DNA of 64,000 bases from Dactylonectria macrodidyma (Eukaryota > Ascomycota > Sordariomycetes > Hypocreales > Nectriaceae), in NCBI GenBank assembly GCA_020744425.1, contig JAGMUV010000021.1, positions 1,302,001 through 1,366,000 of the forward strand. The letters run 5' to 3'. Below are positions 11,901 to 21,497 of the stretch, piece by piece. The stretch's first letter is position 1. Each line of letters begins with the position of its first letter. The position numbers were made by a program, and so were the translations under genes. The notes under the pieces were generated by a model, which was given only the letters and a program-made list of their open reading frames with translations, made no database searches and was not told where the DNA came from.

Positions 11901-12723
11901 AAGTGTCATTGGCGTTCGACGTCAAGTGCCACTGAACAGTCTCTCGCGTTGTCCTGTCGTAGTCCTTAATCTGCACCAGCTGCTCCACCTTGTATTTGAT
12001 GTACGCGCCCACGGCGGCGGAAACGGCGTCCCTGTTCAGCTCCAAGCAGAGCCGGACTTTCTGCGTGGCGACGCTCAGTGCGTCCTCGATGCTGGGCCAG
12101 TTGCGACTGGACACGAGCACCCTGGCTCGCGACGACGACAGGCGCACGATCAAGCTGAGGAGCTCGTTGAGACCTATCTCGCACTCGTCCAGCCCATCAA
12201 CGATTAGGTGCGTGTTCCACAGGCTCGGATCCTGAAGGACGTCGATGAGCATGTTGCACAGCGCATCCCAGCTGTTGACGTCAAGGAACAGCTGTTCGCC
12301 CGCTTGGTCGTACCTGCCCCGCATCCGCGCCACAAGAGACGGTCGCTGAACGAACAGGAGGTACAGGAGACCCCGGAGCACCGCCGTCGCGTTATTGAGC
12401 CGATCGTCGGTTGCTTGGCAGAAGAAGTAAGCCAGGCTGCGAGCCTCTACAGACGCTTTCTCCAGCTCGTTGATGATGCCGCAGAGCAACATCGTCTTGC
12501 CCTTGCCGGGATCGCCCTTGATCCAGAGCAGCCGGCTCTCCTCGCCGTCGAGCCATCGTCGAAAATCGTCGTGGTCGAGGATCCACCGGTACGAATCCGC
12601 CAGTAGGCCGCCTTTCTGCCGCTCGATGCGCGACTTGTCGGCGCGGGGATCAGTGGTTCGCAGCTTGCGGAGGAATTCGCCGTTTCTGTGATCTTCTGCC
12701 CCTTCCATTTTGATCAGCAGCAT
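8987..12723 (-). CDS. NACHT-WD40 STAND protein NLR2 (12 near-identical WD40 repeats)
   Basis: Two exons (12723-11167 and 11107-8987) joined by a 59-nt intron (GTGAGT..CAG) give 1225 aa without a stop. The NACHT NTPase has Walker A GDPGKGKT at residues 70-77 and Walker B LIVDGLDEC at 173-181. A winged-helix-type region with YFVHQSAKEFLL follows. From about residue 618 come 12 WD40 repeats of 42 aa, each with VFSPDGKQVASAS, then a 106-aa tail with the LPPEYRP motif shared with NLR1. Such proteins (Podospora HET-E/D/R, NWD family) bind a ligand with the WD40 array and oligomerise through NACHT. The start lies only about 45 residues before the NACHT core, so there is no NACHT_N, HET or HeLo effector domain. 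No RIP-type stop is present, although a mutated paralogue lies 5 kb away. Confidence 0.9.
9308..10813 (-). repeat. 126-bp tandem repeat array encoding WD40 repeats
   Basis: Twelve units of 126 bp, one unit (the 7th) of 120 bp. The invariant core encodes FSPDGKQVASAS; variation concentrates at a few codons per unit (after LEGH, after ASAS, and around the D-x-TVK positions), the sites expected on the upper face of the propeller. Units 2-3 and 11-12 form a nearly identical block about 1.13 kb apart, indicating unequal exchange or gene conversion. The array makes spurious long frames on the opposite strand. Confidence 0.9.
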
Positions 12724-12820
12724 TCGATGATGAAGGTCGTATTCAACTCTCTATTTTCCTGTCTCTCCTTCACTACGGGATCCCAGATATCTCTTAACAG
12801 ATCCTACTTACTTCCCGAGT

Positions 12821-12935
12821 GTCGCACTGAGCGTGCTAAAGGGATCAAAGATCAGGTAAATCCATAATGAGCAGCGGTGTGTTGATTGATGTCTAAAGTG
12901 CGGGGTACTCCATCCCACAAATTTTACTTGAAGCA
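12821..12935 (+). repeat. ~115-bp direct repeat, right copy
   Basis: Matches 8031-8144 in the same orientation. It sits about 100 bp upstream of the NLR2 start and just before the LINE fragment, so it occupies the NLR2 promoter region. The intact NLR2 gene is thus bracketed by direct repeats 4.7 kb apart. Confidence 0.75.
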
Positions 12936-12983
12936 CAGAACTGCTTACCCTGGCTTTTCTGGTCTGGCATAGCGAAGGCGGGG

Positions 12984-13541
12984 GTGCATAGGGGTCCTGT
13001 TCTATGTTCTATGGGTGACCAACCGAAAGCCTGGCTTGCTTCTCGAGCTAGGATTCCTCCGTCGCATAGAGTCGGGGATAATTACTGTTTTGCTCTTGAT
13101 GAGGATAGTACCTTTCGGGAGCCCGGGTACTTCGAGGTCTGCAATATCGTCCGACTGAAGGAGAACGGCAGTGCGCTATACGACTCACTAAAAAGAAAAG
13201 AATCGGACGTGATAGCCCAGCTTCGGACCGGGATGGTGCGACTGAACAGTTATCTTCACAGGATAGGGGCAGCGGAATCGGACATATGTGAGTGTGGACA
13301 AGCAGCAGAGACGGTTGAGCACTTCCTCTTCCGATGCAAAAAGTGGACAATGCAACGGGAAGCCATGTTTAAATGCTCACGAACAAAGATTGGGAATTTG
13401 TCGTTCTTCTTGGGAGGAAAAGCTGCGTCGGACGACGAAAAGTGGAAGCCAAACATGCAGGCCGTGCGTGCGGCAATCAAATTTGCTATCGCGACAAACA
13501 GGCTCGATGCGGATCAGCGGCATCGGCAAACTAACCTCTAG
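12984..13541 (+). pseudogene. 5'-truncated non-LTR (LINE) retrotransposon, ORF2 C-terminus
   Basis: A 185-codon frame ends with the region that follows reverse transcriptase and RNase H in fungal Tad-like LINEs: TGMVRLNSYLHRIG, then a C-x-C..H..C zinc-binding motif (CECGQAAETVEHFLFRC). The reverse transcriptase core is absent, as expected of a 5'-truncated insertion. The following bases to about 13.68 kb (with GCTTCAGCTGCCGAAGATAG) are its 3' UTR; similar 3' pieces occur at 16.73 kb (plus strand) and 19.2 kb (minus strand). Confidence 0.7.
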
Positions 13542-13682
13542 CGTGCGACTATACTAACAAAAAGCAGCCTCGATTTTGGCAGACCGTGCTTCAGCTGCCG
13601 AAGATAGGATGCTGAACACTTGCAGAATTTGGCCTTCAAGCAGGCCTATCATGGAACAAGCAGCGACGAGGTTGAGCAGCTA

Positions 13683-13765
13683 GCGATGGGACGACGATCC
13701 GTGGGGCTTGGGATGTCAAGTACCAAATGTTCTGAAATGTGAACTAGATTGTGTCAAGGCCCTAT
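13683..13765 (+). repeat. 83-bp dispersed repeat, copy 2
   Basis: The counterpart of 4485-4567. Its last base abuts the left TIR of the piggyBac-like element. It may be part of the LINE 3' end or an older element used as target. Confidence 0.7.
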
Positions 13766-15911
13766 CCCTTTGAGTGGCATAAGCCTCCACCCCCTTGGCT
13801 AGCCCCACATCACCCTTGCGATAGCTGAGGTACAAGGAGTGACCTACAGAGGGGTCAGAATCAACACCACACATTTCCTCATACAACACGTTCTTTACAT
13901 TCCCATGGATTCCCAACAGGCCTGCAGCGAGGCAGTCAACGCCTATGATGATAATAGCTTTATTCGTGTTGATAATAGCCGCCGCGAGCAAGCTGCTGAT
14001 AACACCTGCCGGCCAATAGAAAAGCCGGTTCCGGACCGCGGCTACAACTTTGAGCCGATGGACCTAGGTCCAAGCCGGGCCCCTACGATCATAGCTTTGC
14101 CCCAAGAGCCGCTATTGCTATTCCAGGAATTCCTACCTATTTTCCTAGTAGAAAGCTGGGTCGGCTATACTAATAGCTAGGTTAGTTACCTATTGCAGCA
14201 GCACGAGGCCGGAAGCCGCAGGTTAAAGCCGCAGTCACGGCTACTTGAATGGACGCCAATCTCTTCCCCAGAAATCTACATATGGATTGCAATCTTAATA
14301 TATATGCGAATTCATAAGGAACCGAAGATCAAGGACTATTGGGAGGCTTCTGGGCCAGGGAAGATATGTGCTACGCATCCAATCATCAAATGGATGCCTT
14401 TACGGCGTTTTCAGCTAATATCACGGCATCTCCGTCTCTTTGACCACGCAACTATTGATACGAACCCCGATGTGACCTTCTACGGCAGGATCTTCAGCCG
14501 GGTTAACGCCTGGTCTGACCACATACAGCATATGTCTACGGTTTTCTACATCCCGGGCACATCAATCGCTGTGGATGAGTGTATGGTCCGCTTCCTCGGC
14601 CGGTCTCATGAGACAACACATGTCCCTAATAAACCGATACCAACGGGCTTTAAAGTGTGGGCTGTGGCCCAAAGGGGCTATTTTTTGCGGTGGATTTGGC
14701 ATAGGCCGGGCCGGAAGTTCGGGCCCGTAGGGGTCCGGCCGGCTCGACGGCTACGGCAAGGAACACAGCTACGGCGAAGCCGGCGGCAGATACGAGAGAG
14801 GAAGACAGCCTACCTGAACCCGACCCAAGCCGTGGTTGTTGCCCTAGTAAATCTGCTGCCGGAATCCACATATCACGTCTTTCTCGATAACCTATTCTCT
14901 TCTAATGACCTCTTTCGCCAGCTCCGTCAGCTAGGTCACGGAGCCACAGGCACAGCCCGCCGTAACTGTGGCTTACACATATCCCTAGTCAAGCTGAAAG
15001 AGAAGGACAACACAGCTGACGGCAGCCTCGAATTCAACGTCCTCAAGGCTATCCCTACGGCAGATAACAAGGTCAGTCACTAGGACACAGTTAGCTGTAT
15101 TTCTCTTACTAATTTGTCTTCCGCTAGGTTAATCAGATCGCGTGGAAAGACAACGCCCTCGTGCTATTCCTATCGACTGTGTTTTCCGGCGATGAAAGAA
15201 GCGTCCGCCTACGGAAGAAGCCGACAACAGACAAAATTCGAGCACGGCCAATACAGCGTTTTTTTGCTGGTAGCCAGGTGAAAGAGATTTCTATCCCATC
15301 TATCGCTGCTACCTACAATGACGAGATGAACGCTGTAGACCGCGGTGACCAGCTACGGTCTTATTGGAGCCCTAACCGCCGTATCCGTAGGGGCGGTTGG
15401 AAAGCCCTAGCTTGGGACTTTTTGCTAGAAATAGCCCTTGTGAATAGCTTCCTTTTACAGAAAAGAGGCCAGCCACAATGGAAGCCAATGGACAGTCAGG
15501 CTGAATGGCGGCAGCAGCTTGTCTACAGCCTTATCAAGACCTATGCCTCAGAGACGAAGTCTCGGAAGAGGTTTCGAACGGGAGACGAATTTACGCCTAT
15601 CTCACAGCATAATCTAGTCCGCAAAGGGAAATCAGAATGCCTTGCTTGTAAGGGCTGTCAAATGGGTCGGACACGTAAGCGCAAAAGGAAGGCTCCGTTG
15701 TCTGCTGTAAGTGGGAACAGCCGAAGGGCGCCGCGGTCACGATGGCGTTGTCAGAAGTGTAATGTAGCTTTATGTAGAGAGGGGAATTGCTGGTACCTCT
15801 GGCACCACCCAGAATAGGAAGGAATCGATGTACCTTTGATTTGACGCTCTTTGGTTGGCTAGACCCCCCTGTCTGAGGGGGAGGTGGAGGCTTATGCCAC
15901 TCAAAGGGATA
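13763..15911 (+). mobile_element. piggyBac-like DNA transposon with TIRs
   Basis: The ends form inverted repeats starting TATCCCTTTGAGTGGCATAA and continuing through GCCTCCACC (about 29 bp) at 13764 onward and ending at 15910. Flanks allow a TA duplication but not the TTAA expected of classical piggyBac. The only gene is the transposase at 13905-15817. Total length is about 2.15 kb. The right end carries an extra GGGG/CCCC-rich palindrome (15866-15881). Confidence 0.8.
13905..15817 (+). pseudogene. piggyBac-family (DDE_Tnp_1_7) transposase, one stop
   Basis: Starts at ATG 13905 (MDSQQACSEA). The N-terminal part holds LFQEFLPIFLVESWVGYTNS and is then broken by TAG at 14178-14180, after which the same frame runs on. 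DDE_Tnp_1_7 features follow: SIAVDECMVRF (first Asp), VFLDNLFSSNDLF (second Asp), and after a 56-nt intron (15072-15127) NDEMNAVDRGDQLRSYW (third Asp). The C-terminus has a Cys-rich zinc-ribbon-like end (CLACKGC and CQKCNVALC..C). The TAG fits a Trp codon changed by G-to-A. Otherwise the frame is complete, so inactivation looks recent. It would cut and paste its own TIR-flanked DNA. Confidence 0.8.
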
Positions 15912-15987
15912 AGCCTTAAAACATTTTTAACGTTCTAAACATTTATTTATTATAAGTTATAATAAATAATTAAAAAAAATCCACTAA

Positions 15988-16182
15988 TGTCACGGGCCAG
16001 ATGAGATCAACTCAAGAGGTAATGCCACTGTATTGCGAGAATACTACGATGAAGAGGAAAGAGAGAAAGCGGGCAGGCGCGTAGACGCGTAGACGCGTTG
16101 ATAGTCCCTGTGGCCTGCCCCGTGCGTCCTAGTTACGTATCGACCCCACCCTGGGTCCAGCACTCCAGACGCTCCCGTCACA
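15988..16182 (+). repeat. 195-bp LTR-like repeat, copy A
   Basis: Begins TGTCACGGGCC and ends GCTCCCGTCACA, so it has the TG..CA ends of an LTR and also a short inverted terminal match. It contains a GTAGACGCG internal tandem repeat. It is nearly identical to 49985-50179 (reverse) and 50576-50770 (forward). No clear target duplication is visible. It is a solo LTR or a small non-autonomous element. Confidence 0.8.
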
Positions 16183-17331
16183 GTTTAAGGTTTTATCCCT
16201 TATTTAATTATGAGCTATAAAAAGCTAATTAGATTGCTTACATTAGGAATTTTAAATTCGCAGGTATTGCGAGCCTATGGGCTTCCCTCACCTAATGGCA
16301 TTATGTAGATTGTAGATATGGATCCCTAGCTCAGCACGTCCTGTGCCCCAGTAGGGGACTCTACGGGCCTAACGGCCCTCCGGACGAAAACTATACATAC
16401 ATACATACAGAGCAAGACCGTTACAGCTGCTTTGGCCATACTCTAAATCTCTCGGCCAAAGCCATTTTTGCAATCTTAAAGTACATGATTGCCAAGCAGC
16501 AAACCAAAACCGCTGCTCACATCGCCACTCAATCATATTTAAAGTTTGGGTCAAGGCATTTCGCCTGCCGTAATGTTAGCTCTCAGGCTCTCTTCCAGAC
16601 TTTCAAAAATGCCATACGGGATTCCGACGCTACGAGGAACTCCCCAGTCTTACCCAGCCTGGTGCGGGACCTTTGCCAAGAGAACTCTGCCGAAGAGGGT
16701 CGGCCTTTTGTCCAACATCGTGCAACCACGAGCAGGCACTGCTTCAGCCGCCGAAGATAGGAAACTGAACACTTGGAAGAACTAGGCTTCAAGTCGACTT
16801 GCTACTAATCATATCAACGAGGACCAGGGGAGAGATGGCCGACTGTGGCAGGAAAACAGAGTGTAAAATCCGCAAGGGCTGGAAGTTGACTAGGACAAGA
16901 ATTAGAGAGGTGTATGTAATAGCTTGAGAGCCCTTTGGGTAAGGCCCGCCGGGTGTAATAGATCTTGTGTGTGTATTGTGTTGGGCAGGGGGACAAACAA
17001 CCACCCGAAGTGACGGCGAGCTGGGCCCGAAAGGTAGGCGAAGGACGGCAAGATAGGGCCTAGGAAATAAAATAGCCAAAAATGCAGATAAAATCATCAG
17101 CGAAGCAGCTAGCTGGAAAAGGAAGAAAGATATCAGTTAATCAAGTAAAATAGAATAGGAAAATCAAGGCTAGGAAAATCAGGAAAAATCAAGTAAAAGA
17201 AGGAAGAAGCATTGTCTTTCTATCTAAGTCTGGGAAATCTGCTGCCTCTGATAGCTAGCTATAGGTAACGTGACTGTCCGGGTCCCGGGCCCCGGGGCCC
17301 TCAGCCCCGACACAGTATTATCGTGTAACTA
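16183..17331. other. Gene-poor, AT-rich DNA with a short LINE 3' fragment
   Basis: Near 16735-16795 there is a plus-strand copy of the LINE 3' UTR (GCTTCAGCCGCCGAAGATAG). A GC-rich palindrome-like run, CCGGGTCCCGGGCCCCGGGG, lies near 17278-17297. Nothing else is recognised; the frames in this interval show no family features. Confidence 0.45.
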
Positions 17332-17375
17332 TTGACGCCATCGCTTCTCCGGTCCTGTATCATCATGATCCTCAG

Positions 17376-17651
17376 TCATTCCACGTTTGCGTTTTCTGTC
17401 AACATTTCAGGTAATGCCGGAACCTTGCCATGGCTATCCATAGTTTTGCGATGCTCCAGAAACGGGGACTTGAGTAATAATGTAATTACCCGATCTCCCA
17501 GACTGTCGTATGGCTTGAACGGGATTTCCACATGTTTTATTACAATGCCATCTGGGCTTCTGTATTTTGGCTGGTCAAACTTCCTGAGAAATTTACCGGG
17601 GACTAATGCTTCGTAGAGGTGAATATTTTCAATATTATCTTGATTTGTCAC
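17376..17651 (-). CDS. Unrecognised protein fragment
   Basis: An open frame of 91 codons with a protein-like composition (FLRKFDQPKYRSPDGIVIK, IPFKPYDSLGDRV). I do not recognise the family. It may be a 3' exon of the same gene as the frame at 18044-18499 on this strand, since both look coding-like and lie in the same direction. No start or splice site can be fixed. It could equally be a relic. Confidence 0.25.
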   Translation of the reverse strand: MTNQDNIENIHLYEALVPGKFLRKFDQPKYRSPDGIVIKHVEIPFKPYDSLGDRVITLLLKSPFLEHRKTMDSHGKVPALPEMLTENANVE

Positions 17652-18043
17652 TAGAAGTCGCGGCTACGCCAGTTAGCTAGGCGTCTTAAACATTGTAATT
17701 GAATAAGCAAATACGAACTAGGAAGCTGGTCATATCGCTTGAACGGGGCAAGAAGTCGGTGGTATTGTTGGATGAGTTCGATATTGAAGGGTGCGCCTGC
17801 TTCTGTGCAACCTATATCAATATTGAAGCTAAAATTGGGTCCTCAGTCTAATCCTGCACCCCTTTCGAAATGACACTTCCAGCAGCTTTGAAACGTAAGA
17901 GCCTTCTACGATTCGCAGTAATATCAGTATAGTCGGCGTATACTACTGGCCAAGAATTGAGATGATGTTCCCATTTATCTGAAAATATAAGCAATTTTTG
18001 TTAATAGATAGGCCGTTTAGTATAGAAGAAGCGGACTATGTTA

Positions 18044-18499
18044 CTAGTTGTTGGAGTTAGTTGCTATAAGAAAAACATAGGAAACAGAATTAGAGGGGAC
18101 TCGCCTGCTCTCTGTAAACAAACTCTCAGAATAGGCGAGTAACCTGCGCATTGCAGAGCGTTTCATCTCCAGGTTCAGACTCTTCGGGTTCACTTGTTCG
18201 GTATCACTCAGTACAGCAAACCATATCTGAGAACTAGAATTATCGCTTCCATTCCGGTAATTTCCGTCCCTTTCATAGGTCGATGCCGATGCTGATGCCG
18301 TATGTATTTTGTTTAGCTCCGTTTCGAAACGGCATTTCAAAAGGTCGAGATGGCGACGAGTCCACAGTGGCGGTTTCACAAGTAACCTCTCGGTCGGGTA
18401 GGCACGGACGAGGCCTATGATAGATTCTCCACGGTCGCGGCTCATTGCAGCCTCCCTCTTGATGAGAACGAATTGATACGTTGGTGGTGTAACGTTCAA
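18044..18499 (-). CDS. Unrecognised hypothetical protein or exon
   Basis: A 151-codon frame starting at ATG 18499, with YPTERLLVKPPLWTRRHLDL near its middle followed by a Ser-rich stretch (ASASASTYERD). No signal peptide, membrane segment or known motif is seen. The C-terminal region continues toward the 17.4-17.65 kb frame. Treat as hypothetical; it may be a remnant. Confidence 0.3.
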   Translation of the reverse strand: MNVTPPTYQFVLIKREAAMSRDRGESIIGLVRAYPTERLLVKPPLWTRRHLDLLKCRFETELNKIHTASASASTYERDGNYRNGSDNSSSQIWFAVLSDTEQVNPKSLNLEMKRSAMRRLLAYSESLFTESRRVPSNSVSYVFLIATNSNN

Positions 18500-18623
18500 G
18501 TAGGTAGCGCCCTCGTGCTTGTGTACAGGGTGCCACCATGGGAAAATTATTGGTGCTTGGCTGGAATTACATTAGTCCGGCTCCGTCCCAAGGAAGGATG
18601 CGTGTTTTCCGATAACGTACCAG

Positions 18624-18928
18624 TACGGAGGAAGAGCTCAAAAGTCCTTGCCGTGGGCTAATTACGCCACATCCAGCAATCCCTGTTTGTTACTTGGGAT
18701 ACATCACACTCCATCTGCTCCAGAAGGCCTTCGCCTAACACGCCTATAACTTCAGAGGGCGTAGGCGAGGCTTGCTGGTTAGTCGCTCACTAGAATCTGC
18801 TGTAGCCTGCTAGCGTTTAGCAGTGCTAGATTGGATTGAAGTACTTCTTGTATTTAGCCCAGTTTTGGGGACGTTTATGCTTTTTCTTGATTTTAGCGCG
18901 GCAAGGACTTTTGAGCTCTTCCTCCGTA
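18624..18928. mobile_element. 305-bp MITE with 30-bp perfect TIRs
   Basis: The left end (TACGGAGGAAGAGCTCAAAA then GTCCTTGCCG, 18624-18653) is an exact inverted match of the right end (18899-18928). If the TA at each end is the target duplication, the element itself is 18626-18926 with 28-bp TIRs starting CGGAGGAAG. It has no coding capacity. The size, TA and TIR point to a non-autonomous Tc1/mariner- or pogo-type element. A parent is not present in the window. Confidence 0.85.
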
Positions 18929-18956
18929 CGTAAGATCGGGTAAACGATAATGAGCA

Positions 18957-19225
18957 GCATTCAAGTCAAGTCAAGTCAATTTATATTACGCCTGGCGGCT
19001 TAACCCGAAAGGGCACCAATTACTAATATATCCATTACATTGCCCAAATTGTGACCTTGTCTCCTTCAGCCCATACCATGTGTGTCCGCTTATTGCTTAT
19101 GCCTCCTTACCTGTTCTCTCTGTCTCTCTGCAGATTCCCGTGGTTTAGTAATATTATTAGCGAGCCATCTTGAAGCCTATTCTTCAAGTGTTCAGTGTCC
19201 TATCTACGGCGGCTGAAGCGGTGTT
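18957..19225 (-). mobile_element. LINE 3' end (5'-truncated copy)
   Basis: On the minus strand this reads the same 3' UTR as the LINE fragment at 13.5 kb (GCTTCAGCCGCCGTAGATAG), then GGGTTAAGCCGCCAGGCGTA, and ends in a short TTGAC/CTTGA pentamer tandem (seen on + as TCAAGTCAAGTCAAGTCAA at 18960-18980). A pentamer tail rather than poly(A) is compatible with a fungal Tad-like element. It holds no coding sequence. Confidence 0.55.
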
Positions 19226-19998
19226 CGCTTTTTATGCCACGGGGTGAGGGTCAAGTGGAGTTGTGGAGTTGGACAAAGGGGGTTTGTTTTTGGAGGGGGG
19301 AGAGGGAAGAAGGGCCTGGTTAGCTTGCATCAAGGCGGCCCGTACCCAATGCAGTTTTTTTCCGTAAACCACTGCCGTCCCTTCAGTCGTTTTTTATATA
19401 TTTTATTCTTCTTGTACCTTCGACGAGGGATGCGAGGGTGCGAGCGCTAACGACGAATCACTCTCGCTTGGCTGCGTGGCGTTCTCCCTGCATGGTGAGT
19501 TGTTCTGGGTGTCCTGGGATGAGCTTTCAGTTGCCTGACTGCGTTGAGTTGTTTCGGCGAGTAGGAGCCCGGGGTGTCACAGGCCTGTTCAAGCGGCGTC
19601 CTGATTGGCGCCTGAAATATAAGGAAACTAGCGACACAACCAATCTCTCCCGAGACAGCCCGCTTTACAGGCTCGCAAGGAGCTGTCCACTACCCGTTGG
19701 TATTGTGGGGCAAGCCGCCTACCAACCTCGTCCCGCTTGCCCCTCAATACCAATGGGATTGCGACATCCACTGTCGGTCTTTAAGATGAGAGAGTATTGC
19801 TCAGGCCCAATATATTTGTCATCACGGGTTCTAATTGCTCCGCCTATAACGGATTATCGTAGGAATACTCTCTACCCTTATATGGCTCTTTCACTGGTGC
19901 CGTCGTTACGATATACAGCTAAACGTCAGTTTTTATCAACACTGATACTGCGCAGTCAGGGTCGACATACAGGAGCTAAATAAGAGATTTGAACAACC
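19226..19998. other. Upstream region of the SDR gene, no gene seen
   Basis: A 181-codon plus frame at 19438-19983 lacks any recognisable domain and is probably chance. The sequence just before ATG 19999 is presumably the old SDR promoter. Confidence 0.4.
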
Positions 19999-21057
19999 AT
20001 GGAGGTCAAGACCGTTCTGGTTACTGGAGCGAACAGCTATATTGGCAATGCTACAGCCCGTGCATTTGTTCGCGCTGGGTGGGTTACGTACGGACTTGTT
20101 CGTTCATCGCAGTCCAGTGCAGCATTATCAGCGGAAGAAATAGTGCCAGTCATTGGCAGCATCGACGAAATTGCCTCGCACGAAGCCATCAAAGCTACCC
20201 TCGCGCCGACCCTAGATGCCATCGTCTCCACTACGGAAAATACCACGGATTACGTCCCGCACTTCCAAAACACCGTCCGTCTTCTTCGAACCCTTTCAGC
20301 CTCTAGCACGGCCAACGGTATACGTCCTTTGGTCATCTTCACCGCAGGAAGCAAAGATTATGGCGTTGGGCCGCACTATGCTGACGAGCATGATCTGACA
20401 CCACACAACGAAGACGCACCGCTTCATCCGCCGTCGTTCGCTGTCCGCCGGGTACAGAACGCACCGAATATCTTCGAGCATGCCGACGCTTTCGCGGGTG
20501 TACTAGTCCGCCCAACCAACGTCTACGGCCGAGCGTCAAGCTATTATAGTATCTGCTTCCGAGCTGGCGCCAATGCCGCGTTGGCCGAGGACCCACGGTA
20601 GCGGGTGCTCATCGCACCGGCGCGGCCGAACTGGGTATGCCATGCGCTACATATTGGCGACTGCGGTGAGGCCTATGTTGCTATTGCATCAGCGCCGCGC
20701 GAGTCGGTCGAGGGCGAGGTGTTCAATATCTCATCAGAACGATATGAGACGGCGGAGAAGGTGCTGGGGGCCATAGTAGAGGAGTATGGCATTTCGGGAG
20801 GGGTGAAATACGTGGATCTCAAAGCGGTAGGCCCAGGAGAGGATCCGTCACTGGCTATGGTGGTTGGCTTTCCGCAATGGACATGCTCGCAGAAGTTAAG
20901 GAGGGTCACGGGCTGGACGGACCGCCGCCTGCCGTTCTCAGATGCAATCCATGTCTACCGGCTGGCATACGAAGCGGCTGCCGCGATGGGAGATGAGAAC
21001 GTAGAGAAGATCGGGACAACCATTGACTTGTTGATGCCTACTGTAGAAAGAGTATGA
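19999..21057 (+). pseudogene. Extended SDR / NAD-dependent epimerase-like, one in-frame stop
   Basis: ATG 19999 opens a Rossmann fold at once: VLVTGANSYIGNATARAFVRAGW carries the GxxxxIG dinucleotide loop. The frame then reads a VRPTNVYGR segment typical of extended SDRs and stops at TAG 20599-20601, after which the same frame continues through WVCHALHIGDCGEAYVAIA, FNISSERY and ASP-rich C-terminal helices to TGA at 21055-21057. Together this would be about 352 residues, the usual length. There is no intron. The YxxxK-type catalytic pair is not obvious, so the family member may be atypical. A single stop and an otherwise clean frame point to a young pseudogene, stop read-through, or a sequencing error. 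Confidence 0.7.
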
Positions 21058-21239
21058 CAAGGAAACAAGATAATCGCAAATTACGGACCAGGGGCTAGAC
21101 TTGACGGTGGTGTGGGAACCGAGTATTTCTAGGGACATAGCGAGCACTTTCAAGGCTAAAAAATGGCCCACTTCCCCCAATACTAGATGGCCCAAATCGA
21201 GGGTCGATTGAGAAGTTAGCGAGGCCAAAAACAGACCCG

Positions 21240-21436
21240 ACCTCAACTGCTAGGAGTCCCCTGGCCATGGTAGCAGATTCGCAAAGTACCAGAGAATCCT
21301 GCCCGTGCGCAGCCACTAAAGACAAGGGTGTTGCAGTACCAACATCTATAGAGTTGGGGTCGACGTCACTCTCTGCAAGTGGCAGTCGAACGACCGCTTC
21401 GCGTTCACGCCTTGCCGCAGACATCAACGGTGACAT
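21240..21436 (-). pseudogene. Ankyrin-repeat fragment
   Basis: The minus frame reads SPLMSAARREREAVVRLPLA, then ESDVDPNSIDVGTATPLSLVAAHGQD, which follows the TPLxxAAxxGHExVVRLLL..G ankyrin plan for about one and a half repeats before degenerating. It directly follows the STAND-tail chimera on the same strand (60 bp further), so it may be a piece of another STAND-ankyrin gene joined by rearrangement. Confidence 0.55.
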
Positions 21437-21497
21437 GACTAAGGCGTCCTCGGGGTCTTAGTTGATTTCGTTCTCGGATGCAGGGACGACCGCCCAA

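Noticed and set aside
16320..16380. Possible tRNA-like segment
   Set aside because: No complete cloverleaf or T-arm GTTCRANNC with matching acceptor stem could be drawn; no tRNA was found anywhere in the window by eye.
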